From Reticulitermes speratus (lineage: Eukaryota; Arthropoda; Insecta; Blattodea; Rhinotermitidae), in contig JAJKFL010000039.1 of NCBI GenBank assembly GCA_021186555.1, forward strand, positions 14,736,733 through 14,800,732: a stretch of DNA of 64,000 bases, written 5' to 3'. Shown here one piece after another: positions 12,801 to 24,440 of the stretch (its first letter is position 1; every line of letters begins with the position of its first letter). A program made the translations under genes and the position numbers. Below the pieces are notes generated by a model. It ran no database searches. It was not told the origin of the DNA and was given only the letters and a program-made list of their open reading frames with translations.

Positions 12801-13477
12801 AGAGCGACCTTAAGAGAGGTATCTTATGACAATGTGCACACACCCCTCAGGCCGGGTGCGTCACTATTAGCATAATTAGTATGGATAATGGTGTCACGTC
12901 CAGCGTACGAGAGCGCATAGCGATCAAGCAAGCCAATTATTTGTCTGGTGGACAAGCACAAGGCAAACATTTGCTGTGCTCTCATGCTTCACGCTTATAT
13001 AACGGCAATTTAATATCCATTTAGAGCTTAAAGTGCTTTGGTGCGGGAACGATATCTAAACAAAGCCTTACTGTACAAGGGATGCCGCCCGCTCTTTCAT
13101 CATGCTGAAGAACCCTTCAGCATGACGGAGCTGAAGACACAAGCGGGTGTAGCGAAATGTAGGAAAAATTACGACAGATTAATTGTAAATATTTGAAGAC
13201 GTTACGGGGAAGGGTGGAAAGAGTTAAGAGGGGGTGGTGAATGATGAATGAAACCGTCAACAGGAGCAGCAAACAACAACAGCGTCCCTAAACCTGAAGG
13301 AAAGAACATCCAACAAAATCAGGATGACAGTAGTACTTCGAACCTGCGACATTATACGCACATTTTTCGAACTTTAATCTTAAATCACCTTGCATTTCTA
13401 TAATCAGCAATAAGTCACCAACAAATGCACAAAACTGTCATTAAAGGTATAAATTAACCTTTTATCATTATTAAAAT

Positions 13478-13520
13478 ACCCTACATACGTTTCGGCTTGC
13501 GAGAAGCCATCATCAGGGAT
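13478..13520 (-). ncRNA. Hammerhead-ribozyme-like motif, intact core (minus)
   Basis: Read on the minus strand: stem I strand AUCC, CUGAUGA, an extra U, stem II GGCUU/AAGCC with loop CUCGC, GAAAC, loop GUAU, GUA (predicted cleavage after it), then GGGU closing stem I (C-G, C-G, U-G, A-U). All invariant core positions are present. Stem I is short and wobbly and stem III is only two pairs, as in small type I hammerheads. Activity is not shown. Confidence 0.6.
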
Positions 13521-13615
13521 TTACAATAGTACTTAACAAATGCTGGGCTACGGTCTGTCATATTGCGAGTGTCGATGACAGACCGTAGCCCAGCATTTGA
13601 TAAGTACTATTGTAA

Positions 13616-13658
13616 ACCCCTGATGATGGCTTCTCGCAAGCCGAAACGTATGTAGGGT
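13616..13658 (+). ncRNA. Hammerhead-ribozyme-like motif, intact core (sense in intron 1)
   Basis: ACCC (13616-13619) pairs with GGGT (13655-13658) as stem I. CTGATGA is at 13620-13626, with an extra T at 13627. Stem II GGCTT/AAGCC (13628-13632 with 13638-13642) has loop CTCGC. GAAAC is at 13643-13647, followed by a four-base loop and GTA at 13652-13654; predicted cleavage is after 13654. The minus copy in the other arm differs at stem I (AUCC for ACCC) but keeps pairing through a wobble. Confidence 0.65.
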
Positions 13659-14176
13659 ATTTTAATAATAATAAAAGGTTAATTTATACCTTTAATGACA
13701 GTTTTGTGCATTTGTTGGTGACTTATTGCTGCACATTTTTCGGTTTACACTAGTAATTATCGGTAGCATTTGTGATTGCTTCAAAACCTGCGATTATTTA
13801 ACCAGTCTAACAACTTATAATATAGTAATACTTCGGTTAAATTACATTCAATTCTTATTATTGATTTGCTGGCACAATAGCCATAAGACCAATTACAGAG
13901 ACAGCAGAGGAACATAAAAGGAATACGTCGAATACCAGACGAAAGAAAACAGAAGAAAATAAGAACAAATAAGAGCAGATAAAAACAGCGTGACTAATAT
14001 TAACACAGTTAAAATTAATTTTAATGCCAGGATAAAATGAGAAGAAAAGAAATAAAGCGTTACATTTAATTTAATTAAAAGTCAAAGTTAAATGAAAGAA
14101 AGAAAAAAGAACATGATTGTAATGAGTACAGCTTAATCCCGCGATAAGAATAGTAATAGAAAAAAAAGGACCACAA

Positions 14177-14293
14177 TAATATGAAGTGGTATTAATGGAA
14201 TATGTAAGCCAACAGTAATATGAAGTGGTATTAATGGAATATGTAAGCCAACAGTAATATGAAGTGGTATTAATGGAATATGTAAGCCAACAG
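14177..14293 (+). repeat. Tandem 39-bp repeat, 3 copies
   Basis: Units 14177-14215, 14216-14254 and 14255-14293 are identical by eye (start TAATATGAAGTGGTATTAAT). The minus-strand open frame over them, with repeated WLTYSINTTSYYC, comes from the repeat and is not a gene. Confidence 0.95.
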
Positions 14294-15254
14294 TAATAAT
14301 AACGATCCATAACATTTACTAGACATACAGAAATTTAGAGAATTAGAATAAGATATAAAACTATATCAGTTTTTGTTACTACAAAAAACAAAGACTCTTT
14401 CCGCAATATTAGGGTAATTAATAAGACAAAGCAGGAACATTTTGCAGCAATGTTATAGACAGCCTCATTTCCATAGGGCGAATCTGTTTATTGTGACCTG
14501 CAGGTAGGACAGATTTATAAAAAGGCTACCGCGTACGTGAGACTGCAAGTGTCCCTTTTATCGTGTCCCTGAGCAAGGCAGCTTTATGGCATACAAAGCT
14601 TGCATCAGCCGAAATATCACATGACACCTGCCCAGCCCAAAGGCACAAGAAAATAGACACTCTGTCTTACCTATAAAGCTTTTCATATAGGAATGTTTAT
14701 TGGCATAACCCCCCCCCAGAAGTTCATACTTTGGGCAGTATTGCAATTTATGAGTTAAATAAATGTGAAATAGCGAATATGATAATGATGAACTTATAAT
14801 GTATAATTTTAATGTTCTCAATTGATATATGTATAAGCGCAGCGAAAGTGGCGTATATGTATATGTATACGCCTATAATATGAATCACACGTTAATTTCC
14901 AATTTTCTATTTAAATTATTTACAGCTTATCATGATAGAACTGCAAAACTGTAAACCTTTCACTGAACCCTTTGGAATTCTAAATACACACTGCATGTAA
15001 TATGAGACTGTCACTTAACTCGGTAAATGAAGCTTGTTATATTTAAGAATTATAAACTTATTTTAACTTATTTCACTTTTCAGCGCCTCAAATTGTTTTA
15101 CAGAGTATAGGCCTATACATTGACAAAATTAAACGGTTTTTTTAAGTATTTAGCACGTAGATCGTGATATGTATATGTCTAATACAATGTTTAATTTAAG
15201 TAACAAACTGGCCAGTTTATTTGTTTGAATTCTCCAAGAAGTTGTAACATACTG

Positions 15255-16210
15255 CTTCTGTGCTTAATCTGATGCAGGACCTCTGCAGTAATACTTCATT
15301 GTATGGACACAGTTTGTGCTTAAACTGATGCAGGACCTCTGCACTAATACTTCATTATATGGACACAGTTTGTGCTTAATCTGACGCAGGACCTCTGCAG
15401 TAATACTTTATTATATGGACACAGTTTGTGCTTAATCTGACGCAGGACCTCTGCAGTAATACTTCATTATATGGACACAGTTTGTGCTTAATCTGATGCA
15501 GGACCTCTGCACTAATACTTCATTATATGGACACAGTTTGTGCTTAATCTGATGCAGGACCTCTGCAGTAATACTTCATTATATGGACACTGTTTGTGCT
15601 TAATATGATGCAGGACCTCTGCAGTAATACTTCATTATATGGACACTGTTGTGCTTAATCTGATGCAGGACCTCTGCAGTAATACTTCATTATATGGACA
15701 CAGTTTGTGCTTAATCTGATGCAGGACCTCTGCAGTAATACTTCATTATATGGACACAGTTGGTGCTTAATCTGATGCAGGACCTCTGCACTAATACTTC
15801 ATTATATGGACACAGTTTGTGCTTAATCTGATGCAGGACCTCTGCAGTAATACTTCATTATATGGACACTGTTTGTGCTTAATATGATGCAGGACCTCTG
15901 CAGTAATACTTCATTATATGGACACTGTTTGTGCTTAATCTGATGCAGGACCTCTGCAGTAATACTTCATTATATGGACACAGTATGTGCTTAATCTGAT
16001 GCAGGACCTCTGCAGTAATACTTCATTATATGGACACTGTTTGTGCTTAATCTGATGCAGGACCTCTGCAGTAATACTTCATTATATGGACACTGTTTGT
16101 GCTTAATATGACGCAGGACCTCTGCAGTAATACTTCATTATATGGACACTGTTTGTGCTTAATCTGATGCAGGATCTCTGCAGTAATACTTCATTATATG
16201 GACACAGTTT
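15255..16210 (+). repeat. 56-bp minisatellite, about 17 copies
   Basis: The unit contains TGCTTAATCTGATGCAGGAC, CTCTGCAGTAATACTTCATT and ATATGGACACAG. Copies differ by single bases at recurrent sites: CTGCAG/CTGCAC, GATG/GACG, ACACAG/ACACTG, ATCTG/ATATG, plus a one-base deletion in one unit. Each unit holds a small inverted repeat TGCAG-GACCT-CTGCA. Confidence 0.97.
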
Positions 16211-16934
16211 CCCGCATTGTTGCACGTATTATTGCTATGTTGATTGTCATGTAAAGAATTTGATTCATACTGACTTTAAACTAACACTGAATTAGGAATT
16301 CATGAGAGTGTTGTGGATTTGAACTGAATAGGATGGGCTAGAGGTAAAGCTCACTGGGATGCTTTTGTGATAGATGTGATGAATATTCAGATTCAACAGT
16401 ATAAAGACACAATTTCCAAACATTTACAGATTTTATATTGTGGAAATATGCTGATTTTACAACAGTTAAATGCGCGAGACTATTATAGATGTAGGTATGC
16501 ATATTTTGTCTTTTTCCTAAATACAAAATGATCGAGCAAAATTTTCAGTTGTAAATAATTAAACGTAATTTTTGCTACAAGAAACAAATTTGAAGTAAAG
16601 TAATGCAGTATTCCAGAACACAATGGGGCATGCAGCATTGATGGTGTATACCATGTTAGAAATACAGTATCATGCAAGTTGTTAAGACACAGTATGCAAG
16701 GTATATGTTGGACAAGTTTCATGTTTCACCAAACAACTTGCACGGAGACTAAGTTGTGAAGCTGCTCCAAATAATGGTTAATACTTATTAGAAAGTAAAC
16801 TCCATTTCCATCAAGTTACAGAAATCAGCTGTTTAATGAAACATGTGCTTTCTATTGTGACAACCGAATGAAACGCATAACGAAATGTGTGCTAAAAACG
16901 CTGAGGTATTGAACGGTAATCGGACGGTATAGAT

Positions 16935-17281
16935 CAGGGGTGGCCAAACTTGCTTAACGTAAGAGCCACATACGATAAACTTCAGATGTTTGAGAGCCGC
17001 AAGATATGAACAAATATTACACACACGTTTTTATTGTTACATGCACATTTTGTTACAAAAATTCTTAAATATATTTACTCACCATGAAAATTAAACTTAC
17101 GTTTTAATCCAGTGCACTCTCAGTTTATACCCGGTAAATAATTATAAAGCTTCAAAATTTTTATTTACCTTTTATATGAATTGTAATGCAAAAAGGAGCT
17201 CAGCCAACATATTTCCGCAAGCCGCACAGTATATGTCAAAGAGCCGCATGTGGCTCGCGAGCAGCGGTTTGACCACCCCTG
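16935..17281. mobile_element. hAT-type non-autonomous DNA transposon (347 bp), perfect 8-bp duplication
   Basis: Flanked by identical 8-mers GTATAGAT at 16927-16934 and 17282-17289. Termini are CAGGGGTGGCCAAAC and, on the other end, the reverse complement of CAGGGGTGGTCAAAC. The subterminal regions carry GAGCCGC/GAGCCAC motifs. Eight-base duplications and CAGGGG-type ends are hallmarks of hAT elements. There is no transposase, so it was mobilised in trans. The exact duplication suggests a relatively recent insertion. Confidence 0.9.
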
Positions 17282-17847
17282 GTATAGATATTAACCAGTG
17301 CCGCTTAAAAGATTAATTTGAGAGAATACAGACAATAAAAATGAGGGTACAAAATGCAGAGAAAACAAGTGTGAACTACTGTGCGGGAATGCAATAACTT
17401 TGATTCGTCTACAGGTTGGGAGATACCTAGTTCGGACAAAAGAAACTGTAAAGGATTCTAGAAATTTGATTGGGAACTTAATTTCAAAGCGACCATTTGG
17501 AAACCAGTGCGGTTACGATACGTTAAGCAACTACTAAAAGGGGTTTCAAAGAACAAGGTTTAAATTATACGAGTTGACACTTCAGAGTTCAGGTAATACA
17601 AGCTGGTATATTTATTTATAAACAACGGCAAATTTTCTATTTTTAATTTTAGAGGTATTTAATCAAGGTAATGCCGCCTTTGTCAGTAGGCCTTACAGAA
17701 AGAGAACAACGGCAAAGATAAAAGAATGAAAATTAGGCCTACGTGTGGTAAGTGATAATACAAGACATACTGATGTCTGAATGTCCAAGAATTGTATTCA
17801 CAAGACAGTCGTCACCTCACGCTCATAGCCATCTGGCTACATGACTA

Positions 17848-18092
17848 CAATGGCGTAGCTACATTTTTGGGCGCCCGGGGCGAATAATCACAATGGCCAC
17901 CCCTAACAGAAATTATGAACTTTTAAAAAAATCACAATTATCTATTGAATTTCCTCTTATTTCATCTAAATAATTTAAAATTTTTTGAGCGCAAAGAAAC
18001 ACAATTGTTTATTTAATATATCCATTTTGCCGCCCGTGGACTCTGCTGCCAAGGGCGGCCGCAAACCTCGTCTCTCTGTAGCTACGCCCCTG
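17848..18092. mobile_element. hAT-type non-autonomous element (245 bp)
   Basis: Ends are CAATGGCGTAGCTAC at 17848 and GTAGCTACGCCCCTG ending at 18092, imperfect terminal inverted repeats. Flanking CATGACTA (17840-17847) and CATGACTG (18093-18100) match at 7 of 8 bases, an 8-bp duplication as expected for hAT. No coding capacity; the overlapping open frames on both strands are incidental. Confidence 0.8.
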
Positions 18093-19118
18093 CATGACTG
18101 CTGTTGGATGCGCACGACGAAGCTGGCCAGCGCACACAAGGCGACGGACGGTATTGCGACGTATTTTGTGCTTGTAAGTGCTGTGGTTCTTAGTAAAGGA
18201 CACAGCAGCAAGTGTAAAAGAAACTACCTGGACATAAGAGACAGGCAGTAACACGTAGCTGCAGAACAAGGAGTAGTGACCACTACTCAACTAATGTTAA
18301 TACAGTGATCAAATTTAATGGGATGGGCTCACACGAAAGAGAGGAGAGTTTCGTGTAAAATAGACTATTAGTCAGGAAGCCTGAGGCGAAGAAACCGCTT
18401 GGGAGACACAGGCACCTTTGGGAGAATGGTATTAATACGGATCTTAGAGAAATATTTTATGAGGTTGTGGACTGAATTCTGTTCTCTCAGGACAGCGTCA
18501 AAAGTTGGGCTTTCATATCACGTTAGTGAAATAACTGAGTACTTAAAAGACGGTAATCTTCTGGACCAGATAATTTACCAATCATAAAAAAAATCTGCGA
18601 TATGGTATTAGTTATAAAACATGGCGGTAAGATGTTATTGACATGCAGAGCACTTCCCTGGTGTCTTATCGACCACTAATTACAAAGAGAACTATCTGGT
18701 AATACGAGCCTGGAGTTCGAATATGCTATGCCTATATGTGCAAGTGTGGATTTGTACACTGTAATACGTAATTGTTTTAGTGTCATATTATTGAAAACTC
18801 ATCGATAAAGTGGATCCGTACAAACGACACGCAAACAGAGACTGACTAATTTTCATGTATATTTAGCAGCACTAGTACATCAGTGATGCCACAGAGCGGG
18901 TTCCACTGCAGATGAACACCTTACTGTCTTTGTGTTAGACAACAGATGTCTCCTGTTGACAACATTAAAATCAGCCCATTAATATAGATCTGTAATGAAA
19001 CATAATTTTACTGGGTATAAAACTTGGATAAGCAGTTTAATAGAAAGAATGTGATAAACTAATCCTATACATCTTCCGTGCAATTGGCAACATACAGATA
19101 AGATTAGTTCCAATCTCC

Positions 19119-19383
19119 TGCACACTTTATACCATATACATGTTACTCCAAAATGTTCTGGTTAACATATGTAGCCATTTTCAGAAAGTACATACACAAA
19201 GGTCGTCTTTAGTTAAAATATATATAACATTGTAACAAACTTTGAAATACACACTTTGCCTTTAACTTAGACAGTGTTACATATTTTTAAATTAACATTA
19301 CCTTTCTGTGTCCTCGCCGAATGTGGCTACATATGTTAGCCGAAACATGTTGCAGTAACTTGTATATGGTATAAAGTGTGCAG
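19119..19383 (+). mobile_element. Palindromic insertion with decayed hammerhead motifs in both arms
   Basis: CTGCACACTTTATACCATAT near 19119 pairs with ATATGGTATAAAGTGTGCAG ending at 19383. The right arm retains stem II GGCTA/TAGCC followed by GAAACATGTT but its CUGANGA box is damaged. The left arm, read on the minus strand, has CTGAAAA, GGCTA and AGAAC, so both cores are broken. The arms are separated by about 120 bases of unrelated AT-rich sequence. Confidence 0.6.
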
Positions 19384-19535
19384 TACTTTGGAATAAATTT
19401 GCTCTGTATGATAAATGAAATGTGCCTGAATAGGCTGTGGAACATACATTGTGAGTGAGGAGGGAAAACAGAAATGGAGGAATGTACACGAGCTTCGTAA
19501 TTTGTACCCTTGACATAAGCTTTTATTATTGGATG

Positions 19536-19650
19536 TCTGTCTCTTGTGAGTGTTGTGTGGTGTCAGGTAGAGGTCTCTGTGACGGGCTTATCCTCATCCA
19601 GAGGAGTCCTACCCGAGTGTATGTATCATTGAGTGTAATCAGGTGCAACA
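19536..19650 (+). mobile_element. SINE family F fragment (no tRNA head)
   Basis: TGTCTGTCTCTTGTGAGTG, GTCAGGTAGAGGTCTCTG, GACGGGCT and CCAGAGGAGTCCTACC are shared with the full-length copy at 54393-54655. The tRNA-like head and the 3' tail are missing. Confidence 0.75.
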
Positions 19651-19962
19651 GTAACCCCCTACACCTACATTGAGTAGGTAGCACAGGTCAGCCCAAGAAA
19701 GATAGAACCAGAAGTACATAGGCCTATAGCATATGTAATTTGAGTAGGAAAGCTTAACAGAAGAAACTTCTTGGAAGACGCATGTGTAAATGGAAGGTAG
19801 TGTTGAACTTGGTCAGTGAAACAGCACTAAAATGCTGACTGGATTAAAATGGATCAGGATAGGTCACATTACACCCATATTCTGGACTTTAGTGTAAACA
19901 AGAAGTGTAATAAACGAGTTCCGAAGTTCTCATGGCGGTGCTTCAACATCACCGGTCTTCTG

Positions 19963-20040
19963 GTATGTGACGCCGTTTGTGACGTTTTGGAGGAATCTGC
20001 TGCTACCATCTTCACAGTGTCACTTCCCAGAAGGCAGTAA
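19963..20040 (-). mobile_element. Decayed interspersed element fragment with hammerhead-like remnant
   Basis: The + strand reads FWYVTPFVTFWRNLLLPSS in one frame, resembling the VFWDVTP repeat type. On the minus strand GTGAAGATGGTAGCAG and TTCCTCCAAAACGTCAC follow the order CUGAAGA / stem / GAAAC with substitutions. Remnant only. Confidence 0.4.
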
Positions 20041-21254
20041 ATTTTATGATAATGATCATGCAACTGTAGTTCAGGCTGAAGATACCAAAGCCTAATTATA
20101 TGGCCTGTCCGAAGTCCTCTAGCCCTACATGGCGTTACACAGGAGCTTACTGCTAAAATATGCAATAAGGCCTTAGCGAATTATCACAGCTTTAATTTAA
20201 GCTTAATGAAAAGGAAAAATCAATTCATAGCAAAGGATATTGGCTTCAGTTCTCACGACGGTTAAAAAGAAGCTGCGTTAGCTTTTATTCCACTCACTAA
20301 ATATCTTGAAACCAGGCGATAAATATAGCGACATCGTGACACTTACTGGAAATTTGCCTAGAAGGAACATGGCCGCTAAAGATAGACCATTTTAAGGCAC
20401 GCACGCATCGTTATGTTAGATAATAGATAGGTCTCTTATCCTTTGTGTGTATGCACATATGTAATGTAAGTATCTGTTAAAGTAAAGAATTGCAATTTAT
20501 GGCATTAACGTAATTAATAAAGTTAATATTTGTTGACTGAAGAAGACTTGTTACATATGCCTTTAGGTCAGTGCGATAAATATTGCAATCAAAACAAAAT
20601 CTTATGTATAGGGCTAAGGACGACGGATTAGAATCACAGCATAGGCCTTTTTAAATGGGCGTAATTGTTTGTGTACAGATGGACTTGAAGCTAGTAAATC
20701 AAGATTTAACTTTCTCACGAAAAGGGCCTAAGAACGGTAAATTGTTAGCCTGATGAAAAACCAGTATCAAAATAACTAAACCGTCAGGTGTGTTTTACTG
20801 CATGTGTACAATCCATGAAAAGATAAACCTTATTGTATAAAAAGCACGTTACAAAATGCACGTAACCTGCAGCAGGCTATCGCACTTAAAGCTGAATTTG
20901 ACATATTTAGACATGCCATTCAGCAAATTATTGACGGTAATTTTCCCACAATTTTACAACCCCTACAAAAGCCACATGCAGATTACTAATATTCCTGAGA
21001 GCGAAATGTCGTCTGCTTATCAGTTTGAAGCCAGAAATTCAAATATTCTCTTTTTGTAGCTGATCTTTAAGCAAATTAAACGTACTTTAATTCCGTCTAA
21101 TTAGCGCGGATCATATAAAAGCGGAAATTTAACCCTTTAAAGACTAACAATAACCTGCATTATATTTAAAGGCTCTTACCGCGCAGTAAACGTACTAGAT
21201 CTCGGTTATAAAAACCGGTCAGTTATTGTTGTCTGTTCTGAGAATACACAGTTC

Positions 21255-21769
21255 TTAGGCGCGTTCGCAGAATTGCAAATAGCGATTATTATCTTCGTCA
21301 TGTCTGTTGGTCCGTCTGTCCTTCCGCATGGAAGAACTCGGCTCCCGCTTGACGGATTTACATGAAATTTGATATTTGAGGCTTTTGAAAATCTGTCATG
21401 AAAATTTACGTTTGATTAAAATCTGACAAGAATAACGGGTACTTGAATGAAGGCCTATGTACATTTATGATAATATCTCGCTGACTTCTTCTTAGAATGA
21501 GAAATGTTTGAGACAAAATTTGTAGAGAAAATCAAAACACACATTTTATGTAAAGGAACATTTTTCCGAAAATCGTGCAGTTCATGAGATAACGTGGAAA
21601 AATATGGTAGAGCCGGGCAAGGTCACAGATGAAAATATGATAAAGCGTAGAAAAGATGCGATTTGCATCTAAGGCAACAGTACAGACACACTTGATAATA
21701 TTTAATATGTAATATTTATTGTTCTTCCACGGCAACGCGCCTCAGTGTTAGGTTATACGTAGCTTGCCT
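21255..21769 (+). repeat. Dispersed repeat R1, copy 2
   Basis: Second copy of the repeat at 3086-3618, same orientation, with the same ordered landmarks. Weaker partial matches to its 5' part are seen at about 27142-27300 (+), where TCNGTCTGTCTG and CGACTCCCAC.AGACG recur, and possibly at 43054-43230 on the minus strand. No coding capacity is preserved between copies. Confidence 0.75.
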
Positions 21770-22923
21770 GTCTTGTTGGGTGCTAAAACTGGTGGTAGGC
21801 TTTCATAAAGTAACCACTGGGCCCTAAAGGGTTAAAAGTGCAGGTAAGTGATATTTCACTATACTGTACAGTGGTATTATGCGGACATTTGCAGTGTGTT
21901 TTTCTCCTTACCCATATGACCACTTTACGGGCACGGCTATGCTTTGTTCTCGCAAATTTCGGACAAATATTGCGAAACCCAGCATTTGCTATTTGCTTTC
22001 ATTTGCCAGTTTACTGGATTGTAACTGCCTTTAGTAGAACTCCCCCCCCCTTTTTTATTTTACTCAAAACAGAAAATCTTGAAGGGAAGAGAGCAGTTGG
22101 AAGACACAAGTGCATGTGGATTTGTGGCGACGAATCACGGATCCGTGGAAAGAGTTGGGTCAAGATTACTTGCTAGTAGTTGGGCCCAAAGCGGGCTTAC
22201 AGCAGTGACAGGAATGCAGCAACACTGAAAACTGAAAACACTGAACACTGTGGTAAGGTCGAGCGCGCACAGAAATATTTGACAGATTGAACAAGTAAGA
22301 TATTGTCACCTGCTATCAATTTTCTTGACCTCCTTTCTAAAGAACTTTAAATAGCGTACGGTATCTTTATCACAAATTCAGGACTGTTCGACTTGAGGCT
22401 CATAAGCTTTGCTATGTTAGGGGCTATAGACTGCAGCTAAAAGGACTTAACAAGACAGAGGGCCATAAATTAGGTACAGATTCCATTAAAAGTATGAACA
22501 TTAAAGGAGAACTCCGAAATTGATGTATTATCACATTATTCCAACCAGAAGACGTGTCCTGCCTTTCTGGCAAGTCCTATTTCATACTACACTGCAATCT
22601 TCTAATAGTAGGACAGTAGAAAGAAGGCTGGTGATGTGAATACACGGGCCCAGAGGCACGGCCGCATGTCAGTTCAGCACGCGACAGTCACTGCCTGGGG
22701 AACGAGTCTTCTTTGGATAGAAATATGCGCGTTTTAAAACCTTGATCTTTTGTTACAAAATCTGTTGAAACATTTTTGTGTAGAACTGTATTGTATTCAC
22801 TGAAAGTGCATAAACACGTAGTAAGTTTTCAAGTAAAGTATATGTTAATAAAATTTTACCAAATTATAAGTTAAGGCAAAATTTTAGTACTCCAATTTAG
22901 GCCTAATAAACAGTTTATTACAA

Positions 22924-23209
22924 CCTTGATTTCAGGCTTCCGCCGCGATGTTGATGAGATCTGCGCTCTTCTGGGATATTACGCGGCCTCGTGTGGTAAT
23001 TGTTTACTCTGGTTCTACCCTGTTGGCTGTCATCACGCCTACGGATTGCTACCCCGCCGTACTTTCCAGAATCTACGTTATAGGTTACTGGCTTTCTTTC
23101 CTACTAGGACTCTTGACCCGTAAAGATGGGACCGACACGTTGTCCCGAAACGTCCGTAAACAATTACCACACGACGCCGCATAATATCCCAGAAGAGCGC
23201 AGATATCAT
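22924..23209 (-). mobile_element. Palindromic insertion (286 bp) with 13-bp target-site duplication
   Basis: CAGTTTATTACAA occurs exactly at 22911-22923 and 23210-23222. Inside are arms of about 54 bp: 22953-23006 pairs with 23157-23209, for example GATCTGCGCTCTTCTGGGAT. A unique tail lies on the left (22924-22952), so the element is oriented on the minus strand. Translated frames read GFRRDVDEICALLGYYAAS and DGTDTLSRNV, strings that recur in predicted proteins of many insect genomes and mark a repeat, not a gene. A decayed hammerhead-like core lies at 23117-23160 (+): TAAAGA, T, GGGAC/GTCCC stem, GAAACGTCC. Confidence 0.8.
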
Positions 23210-24204
23210 CAGTTTATTACAAATTTAATAACATTTAATAAAATCTACTGCTCGTAAAGATGATAAATGGATAAATGTCGACATAACAAAAGCCAGTGAA
23301 AACAGCCACCTGAAAATCTCTTAAGATGATGATATGGCACAATTGTGTGATAGGCCAAAGTTATACATGAAATTTAAGTTTTGAAAGAAGCCTGCATGTT
23401 GAGACTTAGGCTGTAACCTGCTTGGTACGCTACATTCCGTGAAAATAAAATTCTTTTGCAATAAATGAAATAATGTACAACAGCAGCAGCCCTTGTCCGT
23501 CTATTAAACATGCTTGTGCTGCTAGTGTAAACCTGTTGACACTGTAACAAATTAAGTTTTAATTTAAACGACAGTTTTCGGCTGTATAGTTGAACTTGTT
23601 TCTGCTTGTCTATATTCCTTTTTTTAACACGCGGTGGCTCTTATTTGGCCACTGCGCTGCTGAATCAGCACATTAATGCATAATGACTGACTTATCATTG
23701 TGGTCCCTACTACAGGGCGTTGTTATATCGGAGACTGTGCGCCGCATAGCGGAAGAAGTAGTTGCTGCTAGCGACCGACGAAGCCACCTGCTCTCCATTG
23801 CTCAGTCCTGCTCAGTCGCGACTTAACAAACGCTCTGTATTCTGCGGTATTTATCATACAGAAAGTGTTCCATGATTGGCAGGTTTATCTGAGTAACAAC
23901 GGATGCACAGCAGTTTATTTAGCATTTCTATGACAGTTTATATAGGTCTGTACTTTATTTTCCTTGTAATTTTAAACTCACAGAGACAGGCCCTACTTTC
24001 TGTTTGTACGGCATTATGTCCCGGTCTGTGTTACGTCAAACAGTTTTCCTTTGGCCCTTCCTGTGTCTCAGCATTGCCCGCGAAGTGCGGGCTTCGCGTT
24101 TCAGGTTCTATTCATTGCAAACAAATCTTGTAAGCTCTGATTGAGCGAACAGTTAAAAAAACTGACAGAACAAAAGTGTTGTGATCATGCATCCTGTTAA
24201 TGAC

Positions 24205-24440
24205 ATCTGTCCGGGGCGCCAGCCTATAAGGGGCGCTAAGATGTCACTGGAATAGTCAGGATCATGGTGATAGTAAACTCAGGTGTCCACAAACTAAAAA
24301 AGAACCTGCAATTTGGGCACGCTCCCACAAAAATTTTGTCAGCCCTGTCCTGGGCCGAAATAACTTTAAACAATACCAGTTTAAAGGGGCGCCAAATTAT
24401 TAGCCTGCCCCGGGCGGCCACATATATCGGGCCGACCCTG
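24205..24440. mobile_element. Possible decayed DNA transposon with GC-rich inverted ends
   Basis: CCGGGGCGCCAGCCTATAAG at the left and the reverse complement of GGCGCC..ATTAGCCTGCCCCGGG at the right are roughly complementary, in otherwise AT-rich DNA. No duplication was found. Weak call. Confidence 0.3.

Larger units (their letters stand above)
13405..13731 (+). mobile_element. Near-perfect 157-bp-arm palindrome carrying two hammerhead motifs
   Basis: Left arm 13405-13561 and right arm 13575-13731 are reverse complements with few mismatches around a 13-base apex. Each arm contains a complete hammerhead-like core, in opposite orientations (13478-13520 minus and 13616-13658 plus). The outer parts carry CACCAACAAATGCAC, shared with the palindromes at 8144 and 59291. 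A tail-like GCACATTTTTCGG follows the right arm. I could not define a clear target-site duplication. Confidence 0.85.

Noticed and set aside
14071..14315. Minus open frames with repeated WLTYSINTTSYYC
   Set aside because: Caused by a 39-bp tandem repeat, a multiple of three.
15255..16210. CRISPR array
   Set aside because: Repeats are contiguous with no unique spacers, in eukaryotic DNA. The same holds for the 47-bp and 68-bp arrays.
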